Source: Umezawaea beigongshangensis (GTDB taxonomy: Bacteria; Actinomycetota; Actinomycetes; Mycobacteriales; Pseudonocardiaceae). From it: 64,000 nucleotides of DNA. A program made the translations under genes and the position numbers. The notes under the pieces were generated by a model. It did not search any database. It worked only from the letters and a program-made list of their open reading frames with translations, and was not told the DNA's origin. Each line of letters starts with the position of its first letter. Position 1 is the stretch's first letter. Below are positions 44,477 through 54,149 of the stretch, piece by piece. Location of the stretch: assembly GCF_016464305.1 (NCBI RefSeq), contig NZ_JAEIOJ010000003.1, forward strand, positions 186,001 to 250,000. Direction: 5' to 3'.

Positions 44477-45952
44477 ATGCGCTGCCTCGTCACCGGAGCC
44501 ACCGGATACCTGGGCGGGCGACTCGTCCCGCGGCTGCTGGCCGCGGGGCACTCGGTCCGCTGCCTCGTGCGCGATCCCGGCAAGCTGCGGGACGTGCCGT
44601 GGGCGAACCGGGTGGAGGTCGTGCGCGGGGACGTGCTCGACCCCGCCACGCTGGAGCCCGCCCTGCGCGACGTCGACGTCGTCCACTACCTCGTGCACTC
44701 CCTGGGCAGCGAGGGCTTCCGCGACACCGACCGCCGGGCCGCCGAGAACGTCGCGGCGGCGGCCGGGCGGGCGGGTGTGCGGCGGATCGTCTACCTGGGC
44801 GGACTGCACCCGCAGCGCGTGCCGCTGTCACCGCACCTGGCGTCGCGCGCCGAGGTCGGGGAGGTGTTCCTGCGCTCGGAGGTGCCCACCGCCGTGCTCC
44901 AGGCCGCCGTGATCCTCGGCTCCGGGTCGGCGAGCTTCGAGATGCTGCGCCACCTCACCGAGCGGCTGCCGGTGATGATCGCGCCGCGCTGGGTGCACAA
45001 CCGCGTCCAGCCGATCGCGGTGCGGGACGTGCTGCGCTACCTCGTGGCGTGCTGCGACCTGCCGCCGGAGGTGAACCGCGCCTTCGACATCGGCGGCCCC
45101 GACGTGCTCACCTACCTGGAGATGATGCTGCGCTACGCCCGCGTGGCCGGGCTGCGCGAGCGCCTGGTGCTGCCGGTGCCGCTGCTCTCGCCGCGGCTGT
45201 CCTCCCACTGGGTGAACGTCGTGACGCCCGTACCGCGGGCCATCGCCGCACCGCTGATCGAGTCGCTGGTGCACGAGGTGGTGTGCCACGAGCACGACAT
45301 CGCGAAGCACGTCCCCGACCCGCCGGGAGGGCTGACCCCCTACGAGAGGGCCGTGGAGCTGGCGCTGGCGAAGATCCGCGACGCCGACGTGGAGACGCGC
45401 TGGTCCGGCGCGTCGGTGCCCGGCGTGCCCGCGACGCCCCTGCCGTCGGAACCGCTGCCGACCGATCCCTCCTGGTCGGGCGGCTCGATCTACACCGACG
45501 TGCGCGAGGTGCGCTCCGACGCCGACCCGGAGCGGCTGTGGCGGGTCGTCGAGGGCATCGGCGGCGAGAACGGCTGGTACTCGTTCCCGCTGGCCTGGGC
45601 CGTGCGCGGGTGGACGGACCGGCTCGTCGGGGGCGTGGGGCTGCGCCGGGGACGGCGCGACCCGCGGCGGCTGCACGTCGGCGAGGCGCTGGACTGGTGG
45701 CGGGTGGAGGAGATCGAGCGCGGGCGGCTGCTGCGGCTGCGCGCCGAGATGAAGGTGCCGGGGCTGGCGTGGCTGGAACTCCACGTCGCTCCGTCGGGTG
45801 ATGGTGGTTCGCTGTACCGGCAGCGCGCGGTGTTCGTGCCGCGGGGGCTGGCCGGGCACCTCTACTGGTGGTCCGTGTGGCCCTTCCACGGAATCGTGTT
45901 CGGCGGAATGGTCCGCAACATCGCCCGAGCCGCCCTTGTGAAGAAGAACTGA
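44477..45952 (+). CDS. NAD(P)-dependent SDR fused to DUF2867
   Basis: A 491-aa fusion. Residues 1-about 300 are an atypical SDR (NmrA/UDP-sugar epimerase-like) with the [15 protein letters not shown] nucleotide motif, [12 protein letters not shown] and VYLGGLHPQ. Residues about 330-490 are DUF2867 ([28 protein letters not shown] in part, then [19 protein letters not shown] and [14 protein letters not shown]). The ATG has CAGGAT ending 6 nt upstream and no RBS. The same fusion is known in other bacteria, but function is not established; a redox enzyme using a lipid-like substrate bound by the C-terminal domain is a guess. Confidence 0.8.
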   Translation: MRCLVTGATGYLGGRLVPRLLAAGHSVRCLVRDPGKLRDVPWANRVEVVRGDVLDPATLEPALRDVDVVHYLVHSLGSEGFRDTDRRAAENVAAAAGRAGVRRIVYLGGLHPQRVPLSPHLASRAEVGEVFLRSEVPTAVLQAAVILGSGSASFEMLRHLTERLPVMIAPRWVHNRVQPIAVRDVLRYLVACCDLPPEVNRAFDIGGPDVLTYLEMMLRYARVAGLRERLVLPVPLLSPRLSSHWVNVVTPVPRAIAAPLIESLVHEVVCHEHDIAKHVPDPPGGLTPYERAVELALAKIRDADVETRWSGASVPGVPATPLPSEPLPTDPSWSGGSIYTDVREVRSDADPERLWRVVEGIGGENGWYSFPLAWAVRGWTDRLVGGVGLRRGRRDPRRLHVGEALDWWRVEEIERGRLLRLRAEMKVPGLAWLELHVAPSGDGGSLYRQRAVFVPRGLAGHLYWWSVWPFHGIVFGGMVRNIARAALVKKN

Positions 45953-46010
45953 CGAAGCAGTTCAGAAACTCCAGATGGACCGCACGGTGCCGGTGTCCGA
46001 GACTGCCGCT

Positions 46011-47039
46011 GTGAGAGCACTCGTGAAGGTCGCCCCCGGTCCCGGCCTGGAGCTGACCGACGTCCCCGATCCCGTCGCCGGGCCGGGTGACGTGGTCGTG
46101 CGCGTCCTGCGCACCGGCATCTGCGGCACCGATCTGCACATCGACTCCTGGGACGAGTGGGCCGCGCGCAACGTCACCGCGCCGCTGGTCGTGGGGCACG
46201 AGTTCGCCGGCGAGGTCGTCGAGGCGGGCGCGGCCGTGACCGGTGTGCGGGTCGGCGACCTGGTCAGCGGCGAGGGGCACCTCGTGTGCGGCACCTGCCG
46301 CAACTGCCGCGCCGGGCGGCGGCACCTGTGCGCCAACACCCGCGGCCTCGGCGTGCACCGCGACGGCGCGTTCGCCCAGTACGTCGTGCTGCCCGCCGCC
46401 AACGCCTGGGTGCACCGCGATCCCGTCGACCTCGACGTGGCCGCGATCTTCGACCCGTTCGGCAACGCCGTGCACACCGCGCTGTCGTTCCCGGTGGTCG
46501 GCGAGGACGTGCTGATCACCGGCGCCGGTCCGATCGGCCTGATGACGGCCGCCGTCGCCCGGCACGCCGGAGCGCGCAACATCGTGATCACCGACGTCAG
46601 CGAGCACCGGCTGGACCTGGCCCGCAAGGTGGGCGTCGACCTGGCCGTGGACGTCTCGCGGTCCACGATCGCCGACGCGCAGGCCGAGCTGGGCATGTCG
46701 GAGGGCTTCGACGTCGGCATGGAGCTGTCGGGCCAGCCCGCGGCGATGCGGGACATGATCGCGAACATGGCCCACGGCGGCCGGATCGCGATGCTGGGCC
46801 TGCCCGCGGCCGAGTTCCCGGTCGACTGGAGCAGCGTCGTGCTGAAGATGCTCCAGATCAAGGGCATCTACGGCCGCGAGATGTTCGAGACGTGGTACTC
46901 GATGTCCGTGCTGCTCCAGGCGGGTCTCGACCTCACGCCGGTGATCACCCACCGGTTCCACCACACCGAGTACGAGAAGGCGTTCGCGACGGCCCGCGAG
47001 GGGCGTTGCGGCAAGATCGTTCTGGACTGGGAGAACTGA
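46011..47039 (+). CDS. tdh: L-threonine 3-dehydrogenase
   Basis: A 342-aa zinc alcohol dehydrogenase that oxidises L-threonine to 2-amino-3-oxobutyrate with NAD+. Catalytic zinc site: [15 protein letters not shown] and GHEFAGEV. Structural zinc site: [15 protein letters not shown]. Rossmann motif [20 protein letters not shown]. The [24 protein letters not shown] ending is typical of Tdh. GTG at 46011 gives the normal family length; a longer start exists at 45975. It overlaps kbl by one base (TGATG), and the two form the threonine-to-glycine pathway. Confidence 0.95.
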   Translation: MRALVKVAPGPGLELTDVPDPVAGPGDVVVRVLRTGICGTDLHIDSWDEWAARNVTAPLVVGHEFAGEVVEAGAAVTGVRVGDLVSGEGHLVCGTCRNCRAGRRHLCANTRGLGVHRDGAFAQYVVLPAANAWVHRDPVDLDVAAIFDPFGNAVHTALSFPVVGEDVLITGAGPIGLMTAAVARHAGARNIVITDVSEHRLDLARKVGVDLAVDVSRSTIADAQAELGMSEGFDVGMELSGQPAAMRDMIANMAHGGRIAMLGLPAAEFPVDWSSVVLKMLQIKGIYGREMFETWYSMSVLLQAGLDLTPVITHRFHHTEYEKAFATAREGRCGKIVLDWEN

Positions 47040-48217
47040 TGTACGGCGCGATGCGCGAGAACCTGCGAGCCGGGCTCGACGAGATCCGGAGCGCGGGGCT
47101 GTACAAGGCCGAGCGCGTGATCGGCAGTCCGCAGAACGCCGCCGTGCGCGTCGGCTCCGGCGACGAGGTGCTGAACTTCTGCGCCAACAACTACCTGGGC
47201 CTCGCCGACCACCCCGCGCTGGTGAAGGCCGCGCACGAGGCGCTGGACCGCTGGGGCTTCGGCATGGCGTCGGTGCGGTTCATCTGCGGGACGCAGGAGC
47301 CGCACAAGGAGCTCGAGGCGCGGCTGTCGCAGTTCCTCGGCACCGAGGACACCATCCTCTACAGCTCCTGCTTCGACGCCAACGGCGGCCTGTTCGAGAC
47401 GCTGCTGGGCGAGCAGGACGCGATCATCTCCGACGAGCTGAACCACGCGTCGATCATCGACGGCGTCCGCCTGTCGAAGGCGCGTCGCCTGCGCTACCGC
47501 AACCGCGACACCGCCGACCTGGAGAAGCAGCTCCGCGCGGCGGCCGACGCCCGGTTCCGGCTGATCGCGACCGACGGCGTGTTCTCGATGGACGGCTACC
47601 TCGCGCCGCTGGACGAGATCTGCGACCTGGCCGAGAAGCACGACGCGCTGGTGATGGTCGACGACTCGCACGCCGTGGGGTTCACCGGCCCGACCGGGCG
47701 CGGCACGCCGGAGCTGTTCGGCGTCACCGACCGGGTGGACGTCGTGACCGGCACGCTCGGCAAGGCGCTGGGCGGCGCGAGCGGCGGCTACACCTCCGGG
47801 CGTGCCGAGATCGTGGAGATGCTGCGGCAGCGGTCCCGGCCGTACCTGTTCTCCAACTCCCTCGCGCCGTCGATCACCGCGACCGCGGTGGCGGCGCTGG
47901 ACCTGCTCGACTCGTCCGGCGAGCTGCTGGAGCGGCTGCGCGAGAACACCGCGCTGTTCCGCCGGCGGATGACCGAGGAGGGCTTCGACCTGCTGCCCGG
48001 TGAGCACCCGATCATCCCGGTGATGATCGGCGACGCCGCGGAGGCCGGTCGCATGGCCGACCTGCTGCTGGAGGAGGGCGTGTACGTGATCGGCTTCTCC
48101 TACCCGGTGGTGCCGCACGGGCGGGCGCGCATCCGCACGCAGATGTCCGCGGCCCACAGCACGGCGGACGTGAACCGCGCGGTGGACGCCTTCGTGGCGG
48201 CCCGAGCCCGGATGTAG
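47039..48217 (+). CDS. kbl: Glycine C-acetyltransferase (2-amino-3-ketobutyrate CoA ligase)
   Basis: A 392-aa PLP enzyme that cleaves 2-amino-3-oxobutyrate with CoA to glycine and acetyl-CoA, completing threonine breakdown. Visible features: [53 protein letters not shown], and the PLP-binding Lys in [16 protein letters not shown]. Length and motifs fit Kbl rather than 8-amino-7-oxononanoate synthase, as does the tdh partner with the coupled start. Confidence 0.96.
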   Translation: MYGAMRENLRAGLDEIRSAGLYKAERVIGSPQNAAVRVGSGDEVLNFCANNYLGLADHPALVKAAHEALDRWGFGMASVRFICGTQEPHKELEARLSQFLGTEDTILYSSCFDANGGLFETLLGEQDAIISDELNHASIIDGVRLSKARRLRYRNRDTADLEKQLRAAADARFRLIATDGVFSMDGYLAPLDEICDLAEKHDALVMVDDSHAVGFTGPTGRGTPELFGVTDRVDVVTGTLGKALGGASGGYTSGRAEIVEMLRQRSRPYLFSNSLAPSITATAVAALDLLDSSGELLERLRENTALFRRRMTEEGFDLLPGEHPIIPVMIGDAAEAGRMADLLLEEGVYVIGFSYPVVPHGRARIRTQMSAAHSTADVNRAVDAFVAARARM

Positions 48218-48247
48218 CCCGCGGGTCCCGCGGGGGACGATGTGCGG

Positions 48248-49132
48248 GTGATCGACCCACGACGGCTGCGGGTGCTGCGCGCGCTCGCGGACCACGGCAC
48301 CGTGACCGCCGCCGGGGCCGCGCTGCACCTCACGCCGTCCGCGGTGTCGCAGCAGCTCGCGGCGCTGGAGGCGGAGACGGGGCAGGACCTGCTGCGGCGG
48401 CGCGGGCGGCGGGTGTCGCTGACGGCCGCGGGCGAGCTGCTGGTCGGGCACGCCAACGCGGTGGCCGCCGAGCTGGAGCGGGCGAGCGCCACGCTGGCGT
48501 CGTTCGCGGCCGGGTCCACCGGACGGGTGCAGCTCGCGTCGTTCGCCTCGGCGATCACGCAGGTCGTGGCCCCCGCCGTCGCCGCGCTGCGCGTCTCGGC
48601 CCCGTCGGTGACGGTGGTGGTGCGCGACGCCGAGGGGCACACGAGCGTGCCGCTGCTGCTGGACGGCGAGATCGACGTGGCGATCACCGAGGAGTACCGG
48701 TCGGTGCCGCGCACGGACGACCGGCGGCTGACCCGCTTCCCGCTGTACGCGGAGCCGTTCGACGTGCTGCTGCCCTCGGCGCACCCGCTGGCCGGGGAGC
48801 CCGACGTGGACGTGCGCGACCTCGCGGACGAGGACTGGGTGGCCACGCTGCCGGGCAACCCGTGCCGCGACGTGGTGCTGCTGGCGTGCGAGAGCGCGGG
48901 CTACGTGCCCCGGATCGTGCACGTCTCCGACGACTTCCGGGCGGTCGCGGCGCTGGTCGCGGCGGGTGCGGGCGTGGCGCTGGTGCCGCGCGACGCCCCG
49001 ATCCGCGTGCCGGGAGCGACGCCGGTCCCGGTGCGCGGCCGGGCCCCCCAGCGCCGGGTCTTCGCGGCGGTCCGCCGGGGCAGCGAGGACCACCCGCTGC
49101 TGCGCACGGTCCTGGACGCCCTGACGGCGTGA
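48248..49132 (+). CDS. LysR-family transcriptional regulator
   Basis: A 294-aa LysR protein with an N-terminal winged helix-turn-helix (LRVLRALADHGTVTAAGAAL HLTPSAVSQQLAALEAETG) and a type 2 periplasmic-binding-like effector domain (VQLASFASAITQVVAPAVAAL, AEPFDVLLPSAHPLAG). GTG at 48248 is preferred because GACGAT ends 6 nt upstream and there is no RBS; a GTG two codons earlier lies against that hexamer. It follows tdh-kbl on the same strand by 30 nt, so it may regulate threonine catabolism. Convergent with ptsI. Confidence 0.9.
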   Translation: MIDPRRLRVLRALADHGTVTAAGAALHLTPSAVSQQLAALEAETGQDLLRRRGRRVSLTAAGELLVGHANAVAAELERASATLASFAAGSTGRVQLASFASAITQVVAPAVAALRVSAPSVTVVVRDAEGHTSVPLLLDGEIDVAITEEYRSVPRTDDRRLTRFPLYAEPFDVLLPSAHPLAGEPDVDVRDLADEDWVATLPGNPCRDVVLLACESAGYVPRIVHVSDDFRAVAALVAAGAGVALVPRDAPIRVPGATPVPVRGRAPQRRVFAAVRRGSEDHPLLRTVLDALTA

Positions 49133-49139
49133 GCGACCG

Positions 49140-50771
49140 TCAGTGCGGGGCGCGGGCCGCGGTCCTCGCCGCGGCGGGGGTGGCGGCGGCGAGCGCGCCG
49201 CGGGCGGCGAGCTGGCACACGTCCAGGCTCGACGTCGCGAGCCTGGCGCCCACGGCGGTCAGCGCGGAGGGGTTCATCGACAGGCTCGTCGCGCCCAGAC
49301 CGGTCAGGACCGTCGCCAGCAGCGGGTCGGCCGCCGCCTCGCCGCACACGCCCAGCGGCGTGCCGGTGGCGGTGGCGGCCTCGCCGACGAGGCCGATCAA
49401 CCGGAGCAGGGCGGGCTGCCACGGGTCGTTGAGCGCGGCGACCGCGCCGAGCTGGCGGTCGGCGGCGAACAGGTACTGGGCCAGGTCGTTGGTGCCCAGC
49501 GACACGAAGTCGACCTCGGCGAGGATCTCGCGGGCGGCCAGCGCCGCCGCCGGGATCTCGATCATGACGCCCGCGCGGGCGATGCCCGCGGCGCGGGCGC
49601 GGGCGACGAACCAGGCGGCCTCCTCGGCGGTGGCCACCATCGGGGCCATCACCGAGACCTCGGCGCCGGTGTCGACCGCCGCGGCGGCGATGGCGGCGAG
49701 CTGCCGGTCGATCAGCTCGGGCCGGTCGAAGGCCACGCGCAGCCCGCGCACGCCCAGGGCCGGGTTCGGCTCGGCCTCGGGTTCGAGGAAGGCCAGCGGC
49801 TTGTCCGCGCCAGCGTCCAGCGTCCGCACGACCACCGGCTTGCCCGCGAAGGGCGCGAGCACGGCGGCGTAGGCGGCGCGCTGCTCGGACTCGCTCGGTT
49901 CCTCGGTCGCGGAGAGGTAGCAGAACTCGGTGCGGAACAGGCCCACGCCCTCCGCGCCGGCCGCCGCGGCGGCCTTCGCGTCGGCGGGCGAGCCGACGTT
50001 GGCCAGCACCTTCACCCGGTGCCCGTCCTTGAGCACGCCGACGCCGTTCCACGAGATCGCCGGGCCGGTGCCGGCCGCCAGCACGGTGCCGTCGGACGCG
50101 GTCACCTCGCCGGTGTCGCCGTCCACGGCCAGCGCGTCGGCGTCGGAGGCGAGGACGCCGCGCACCGCGACGACGGCGGGGATGCCCAGTGAGCGGGCGA
50201 GGATGGCGGTGTGGCTGGTCGGGCCGCCCTCCTCGGTCACCAGCGCGAGGACCAGCTCCGGGTCCAGTCCCGCGGTGTCGGCGGGGGCGAGGTCGCGCGC
50301 CACCAGCACGCTCGGCGTGCTCAGCGCGGGGACGCCGGGCGCGGCCGTCCCGAGGAGTTCGGCGATCACGCGGTCGCGCACGTCGGCGACGTCGCGGGCG
50401 CGCTCGGCCATGTAGCCACCGGCGGCGGTCAGGGCGGTGATGAACCCCTCCGCGGCCTGCCACACCGCGCGGGGCGCGGGCAGCGACGAGCCGGTGACGA
50501 GCGTCTCCGCCTGCGACAGCAGGGCGGGGTCGGTGGCCATCGCCGCCGTCGTCTCCAGCACGGACCTCGCGTCGCCGGACACGGCGGCGGCCCGTGCGGT
50601 CAGGGCGTCGGCGACGGCCCGCGCGGCGGGGCGGACGCGGGCGGCCTCGGCGGCCGGATCGGCCGGCGGCGGCGTCGAGGGCGGTTCGCCGGGGGCTTCG
50701 GCCACCCGCACCACCGGGCCGGACGCCCGACCGGAACTGACACCGACACCGCTCAGCCGCGTGCTCGACAT
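49140..50771 (-). CDS. ptsI: Phosphoenolpyruvate-protein phosphotransferase (PTS enzyme I)
   Basis: A 543-aa Enzyme I, which passes phosphate from PEP to HPr and so powers all PTS sugar uptake. The phospho-His lies in EEGGPTSHTAILARSLGIPA. The PEP-binding barrel shows GAEGVGLFRTEF, PVVVRTLDAGADKPL, VMIEIPAAAL, FVSLGTNDLAQYLFA and LGVCGEAAADP. No ptsH or EII gene is adjacent. The ATG itself forms the edge of a DasR-type palindrome, and the nearest purine-rich sequence (GAGGGG) is about 13 nt away, so repressor binding would block initiation directly. Confidence 0.95.
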   Translation of the reverse strand: MSSTRLSGVGVSSGRASGPVVRVAEAPGEPPSTPPPADPAAEAARVRPAARAVADALTARAAAVSGDARSVLETTAAMATDPALLSQAETLVTGSSLPAPRAVWQAAEGFITALTAAGGYMAERARDVADVRDRVIAELLGTAAPGVPALSTPSVLVARDLAPADTAGLDPELVLALVTEEGGPTSHTAILARSLGIPAVVAVRGVLASDADALAVDGDTGEVTASDGTVLAAGTGPAISWNGVGVLKDGHRVKVLANVGSPADAKAAAAAGAEGVGLFRTEFCYLSATEEPSESEQRAAYAAVLAPFAGKPVVVRTLDAGADKPLAFLEPEAEPNPALGVRGLRVAFDRPELIDRQLAAIAAAAVDTGAEVSVMAPMVATAEEAAWFVARARAAGIARAGVMIEIPAAALAAREILAEVDFVSLGTNDLAQYLFAADRQLGAVAALNDPWQPALLRLIGLVGEAATATGTPLGVCGEAAADPLLATVLTGLGATSLSMNPSALTAVGARLATSSLDVCQLAARGALAAATPAAARTAARAPH

Positions 50772-50783
50772 GGTCTAGACCAT
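50770..50783. promoter_or_regulatory. DasR-responsive element (dre) at the ptsI start
   Basis: ATGGTCTAGACCAT is a perfect 14-bp palindrome. Its core TGGTCTAGACCA equals the core of the Streptomyces dre consensus bound by the GntR-family regulator DasR, which controls PTS and N-acetylglucosamine genes. It overlaps the ptsI start codon. Confidence 0.75.
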
Positions 50784-50908
50784 ACCCCTCACCGTTCGCC
50801 AAGACGACCAGTGTGGCCGAGCCGTGGTGCGACCGGTACCCGGCGGGACGAGCCGGCAGCGGAAGGCTCACCGTTCGAGTGGACGCGGTGCGCCCGATCG
50901 GGCGAGAT

Positions 50909-50949
50909 CCGCTCCCCGGCACCGGCCCCTCGTCGGAGCCGGGGAGCGG
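50909..50949 (-). terminator. Terminator of the rbs operon
   Basis: Twelve-bp perfect arms CCGCTCCCCGGC / GCCGGGGAGCGG with a 17-nt loop, 10 nt after the rbsD stop. Confidence 0.6.
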
Positions 50950-50958
50950 ACGGGCTGG

Positions 50959-51348
50959 TCAGAAGGGCACGCCGCAGCGCAGCACGACGTTCGCGAACGG
51001 GGTGGCCTCGCCGGTGCGCACGACGAGCCGCGCGCTCGCGACGCGGCGCTTGAGCTCGGCGTGGCTGATCCGGTGCGCCCCCGGCAGGCGCTGGCCGATC
51101 GCCTCCGCGCACCGCGGGTTGGCCTCGTCCACCTCGCGCGCGACCGTCGCGTCCTCGACCACGATCTCCGCCAGCAGCCCGTCGAGGACCTGGAGGAACG
51201 TCGGCACGCCGAAGGAGAACGCGAGGTCGACGACCTGCGGGCCGGGCGGGACGGGCAGGCCGCAGTCGGCGACCACGACCTCGTCGGTGTGGCCGAGCCG
51301 CGCCAGGGCGCCGCTCAGCTCTCCGTGCAGGATGCCGCCGCGCTTCAC
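50959..51348 (-). CDS. rbsD: D-ribose pyranase
   Basis: A 129-aa RbsD that interconverts the pyran and furan forms of ribose so that ribokinase can use it. Motifs: GGILHGELSGALARLGHTDEV, DCGLPVPPG, and the C-terminal RTGEATPFANVVLRCGVPF with its family-typical Tyr/Asn-rich end. The start overlaps the rbsK stop by 4 nt; it is the last gene of the operon. Confidence 0.93.
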   Translation of the reverse strand: MKRGGILHGELSGALARLGHTDEVVVADCGLPVPPGPQVVDLAFSFGVPTFLQVLDGLLAEIVVEDATVAREVDEANPRCAEAIGQRLPGAHRISHAELKRRVASARLVVRTGEATPFANVVLRCGVPF

Positions 51349-52214
51349 GGCAGCACCTCCTCCGCGGCGGGGTAGGACGGCTGCGCCCCGGCGCGGGTCA
51401 CCGACGTGGCGGCGACGCGCGCCGCGAACCCGGCCGCGGCGACGAGGTCGTCGCCCGCGGCGAGCCGCGCGGCCAGCGCACCGGCGAACGCGTCCCCCGC
51501 GCCGGTCGTGTCGACCGCGTCGACGGACGGCGCGGCCACCTCCGTCACGCCGTCGGAGGTGACGACGGCCGCTCCGCGCGCGCCGAGCGTGACCACGGCG
51601 GAGCGCGGGCCCAGGTCGAGCAGCGCCGCGAACGACTCGCCCGCGAGCGCCCTCGCCTCGTGCTCGTTCACGACCAGCGGGTCCAGCAGCGCCAGCGTCC
51701 CGGCGGAGACCGGGGCGACCGGCGACAGGTTCAGCACCGGGCGCACCCCGGCCGCCGCGGCCGCGGCGATGCAGTGCTCGACGACCGGGACCGGCACCTC
51801 CAGGTTCGCCACCAGCACCGTCACCCCGTGCAGCGGCACCGCGTCCACGTCGTCGGTGGTGACGTCGCCGTTGGCGCCCGGCGAGACGACGATGGAGTTC
51901 TCCCCGTCGGGCGTGACGGTGATGTGGGCGATGCCGGTGGGGCGCTCGGAGGTGCGCACGAGGTCCGTGTCCACCCCCGAGTCCCGCAGCGACGCCCGCA
52001 GCAGCTCGCCGTACTGGTCGGAGCCGGTCGCGCCGAGCAGGGCGACCGACGCGCCGAGGCGAGCGGCGGCGACGGCCGTGTTGGCCCCCTTGCCGCCGGG
52101 CATCACGACGATGTCACCGCCCAGCACCGTCTCGCCGCCGGCGGGGCGGTGCCCCACCTCCACGACCAGGTCGGCGTTGGCGGAACCGAGGACCAGCACG
52201 TCGCGAGAGGTCAT
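51345..52214 (-). CDS. rbsK: Ribokinase
   Basis: A 289-aa PfkB-family kinase that phosphorylates ribose to ribose 5-phosphate. N-terminal signature GSANADLVVEVGHRPAGGET with MPGGKGANTAVAAARLG; C-terminal catalytic motif DTTGAGDAFAGALAARLA with the Asp base. It overlaps rbsB upstream and rbsD downstream by 4 nt each, which indicates translational coupling. Confidence 0.95.
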   Translation of the reverse strand: MTSRDVLVLGSANADLVVEVGHRPAGGETVLGGDIVVMPGGKGANTAVAAARLGASVALLGATGSDQYGELLRASLRDSGVDTDLVRTSERPTGIAHITVTPDGENSIVVSPGANGDVTTDDVDAVPLHGVTVLVANLEVPVPVVEHCIAAAAAAGVRPVLNLSPVAPVSAGTLALLDPLVVNEHEARALAGESFAALLDLGPRSAVVTLGARGAAVVTSDGVTEVAAPSVDAVDTTGAGDAFAGALAARLAAGDDLVAAAGFAARVAATSVTRAGAQPSYPAAEEVLP

Positions 52215-53137
52215 TTCGCGAACTCTGCCACGTTCTGCTTGGTCACGATCTTGACCTCGACGTCGATGACCTGCTGGACCTGCTCGCCCTTCGCGGCCTT
52301 CACGGCCTGTTCGACGGCCTGACGGCCGAGCACCTTCGGCTGCTGGGCGACGGTGGCGGCCATCGTGCCGTCCTGCACGGCCTTGAGGCCGTCCGGCGTG
52401 CCGTCGAAGCCGACGACCTGGACGTCCTTGCCCGCGCGGTCGCCGAGCGCCTTGATCGCGCCGAGCGCCATCTCGTCGTTGTCGGCGAAGACGCCCTTCA
52501 CGCCGGGGTGGGACTGGAGCAGGTTCGTCATGACGTCCAGGCCCTCGGCCCGGTCGAAGTTCGCGGTCTGGCTGGCGACGACGGTGATGCCACCGGCGTT
52601 GAGGCCCTGCTGGAAGCCCTCACCGCGGTCGCGGGTGGCGGACGCGCCGGGGATGCCCTGGAGGTGGACGACCTCGCCGACGGCGGCGCGGGCCAGCTCG
52701 GCCGCGGCGAGGGTGCCGCCCTGCACGTTGTCGGAGGCGATCTCGGAGGCGACCTTGCCGCCGTCCACCGAGCGGTCGACCGAGATCAGCGGGATGTTCG
52801 CCGTCTCGGCGGCCTTCGCGGCCGGCGCGGCCTGGGCGGAGTCGACCGGGTTGATGATGATCGACTTCACGCCCTGGGTGGTGAGCGTCTGCACCTGGTT
52901 GACCTGGTTCGTCGCGTCGTTCTGCGCGTCGGTCACGACCAGCTCGACCCCGAGCTCCCGCGCCGCCGCCTCCGCGCCCTCCTTCAGCTGGATGAAGTAG
53001 GGGTTGTCCAGCGTGGACACCGCGAGGCCGATGGTGACGCCGCCGGACGACGCCGTTCCGCCCGAACCGCACGCGGCGGTCAGGGCGAGTGTCGTTGCGG
53101 ACAGCGCGGCGAGCGCGGCCCTGCGGGTCAGCTTCAT
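52211..53137 (-). CDS. rbsB: Ribose ABC transporter substrate-binding lipoprotein
   Basis: A 308-aa periplasmic-binding-protein-like lipoprotein. The signal peptide ends in the lipobox LTAAC (Cys about 23). The mature part follows the RbsB pattern: IGLAVSTLDNPYFIQLKEGA, IIINPVDSAQAAPAAKAA, SVDRSVDGGKVASEIASDN, VFADNDEMALGAIKAL and VVGFDGTPDGLKAV. It delivers ribose or a related sugar to RbsAC. It lies 49 nt after rbsC and overlaps rbsK. Confidence 0.95.
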   Translation of the reverse strand: MKLTRRAALAALSATTLALTAACGSGGTASSGGVTIGLAVSTLDNPYFIQLKEGAEAAARELGVELVVTDAQNDATNQVNQVQTLTTQGVKSIIINPVDSAQAAPAAKAAETANIPLISVDRSVDGGKVASEIASDNVQGGTLAAAELARAAVGEVVHLQGIPGASATRDRGEGFQQGLNAGGITVVASQTANFDRAEGLDVMTNLLQSHPGVKGVFADNDEMALGAIKALGDRAGKDVQVVGFDGTPDGLKAVQDGTMAATVAQQPKVLGRQAVEQAVKAAKGEQVQQVIDVEVKIVTKQNVAEFAK

Positions 53138-53186
53138 CTCTGTCTTTCCTTCCTACGACTGCACGGGGATCGGCTGGTGGAGCGGA

Positions 53187-54149
53187 CTAGCGGGAGGAAC
53201 GGCGGCGCAGCGTGTCGACGAGCACGGCGAGCGCGATGACGACGCCGATCACGACCTGCTGCCAGAAGGGGTTGACCTGGAGCTGGTTGAGCCCGTTGCG
53301 CAGGACGGCGAGGATCAGCGCGCCGACGAGGGTGCCGAAGGCGCGGCCGACGCCACCGGAGAGGGAGGCCCCGCCGATCACCACGGCGGCGATGGCGTCG
53401 AGCTCGTAGCCGACGGCGGCCTGCGGGCCCGCGGAGCCCAGCCGCCCGGCCAGCATCATCCCGGCGACCGCGGCGAACAGGCCGGACAGCGCGTAGACGA
53501 CCAGCTTCTGGTTCTTGACGTTGATGCCGGACAGCCGCGCGGCCTCCTCGTTGCCGCCGATGACGTACATCGAGCGGCCCGCGTAGGTCCGGTTCAGGAT
53601 CAGCGCGGTGAGGCCGAAGACCACCAGCATGACGATCAGCGGCAGCGGCAGGTGCGGCGTCAGGTTGGAGCCGAGGAAGGTGATGGCGTCGGGCGTGGCG
53701 ACCGGCGAGCCCTGCGACACGACGAGGGTGAGGCCGCGGGCCACGCTGAGCATCGCCAGCGTCGCGATGAACGCGGGCAGCTTGCCGTGGGCGACGAGCA
53801 CGCCGTTGACCAGACCGGCCACGACGCCCGTGGCCAGGCCCAGGAGCAGCGCGACCGGGCCGGGCAGCCCGGCCTCGGCCGAGCTCCACGCGCCGACCAT
53901 CGCCGACAGCGCCGCGACGCTGCCCACGGACAGGTCGATGCCGCTGGAGACGATGACGAACGTCGAGCCGAACGCGAGGACCGCGACGACCGCGGCCTGC
54001 ACGCCGACGTTGAGCAGGTTCTGCGTGGTGAGGAACGTCGGCCGCAGCACGGCCAGCACGACCACGAGTGCGATCAGCGCGACGAGGGCGCCGTTCTCGG
54101 ACGCGTGGCGGCGCCAGTCCGGGCCCCTGCGGGCGGTGGCGGTGGTCAT
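53187..54149 (-). CDS. rbsC: Ribose ABC transporter permease
   Basis: A 320-aa permease with about ten TM helices of the BPD_transp_2 type. Landmarks: FVIVSSGIDLSVGSVAALSA, GLVNGVLVAHGKLPAFIATL, MYVIGGNEEAARLSGINV (EAA-like coupling loop) and GYELDAIAAVVIGGASLSGG. It forms the channel for sugar import powered by RbsA. Its start overlaps the rbsA stop (ATGA). Confidence 0.95.
   Translation of the reverse strand: MTTATARRGPDWRRHASENGALVALIALVVVLAVLRPTFLTTQNLLNVGVQAAVVAVLAFGSTFVIVSSGIDLSVGSVAALSAMVGAWSSAEAGLPGPVALLLGLATGVVAGLVNGVLVAHGKLPAFIATLAMLSVARGLTLVVSQGSPVATPDAITFLGSNLTPHLPLPLIVMLVVFGLTALILNRTYAGRSMYVIGGNEEAARLSGINVKNQKLVVYALSGLFAAVAGMMLAGRLGSAGPQAAVGYELDAIAAVVIGGASLSGGVGRAFGTLVGALILAVLRNGLNQLQVNPFWQQVVIGVVIALAVLVDTLRRRSSR

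Noticed and set aside
45953-46010. A possible glycine riboswitch before tdh-kbl
   Set aside because: Only about 58 nt precede the gene, too short for the aptamer, and no conserved glycine-aptamer motifs were seen.
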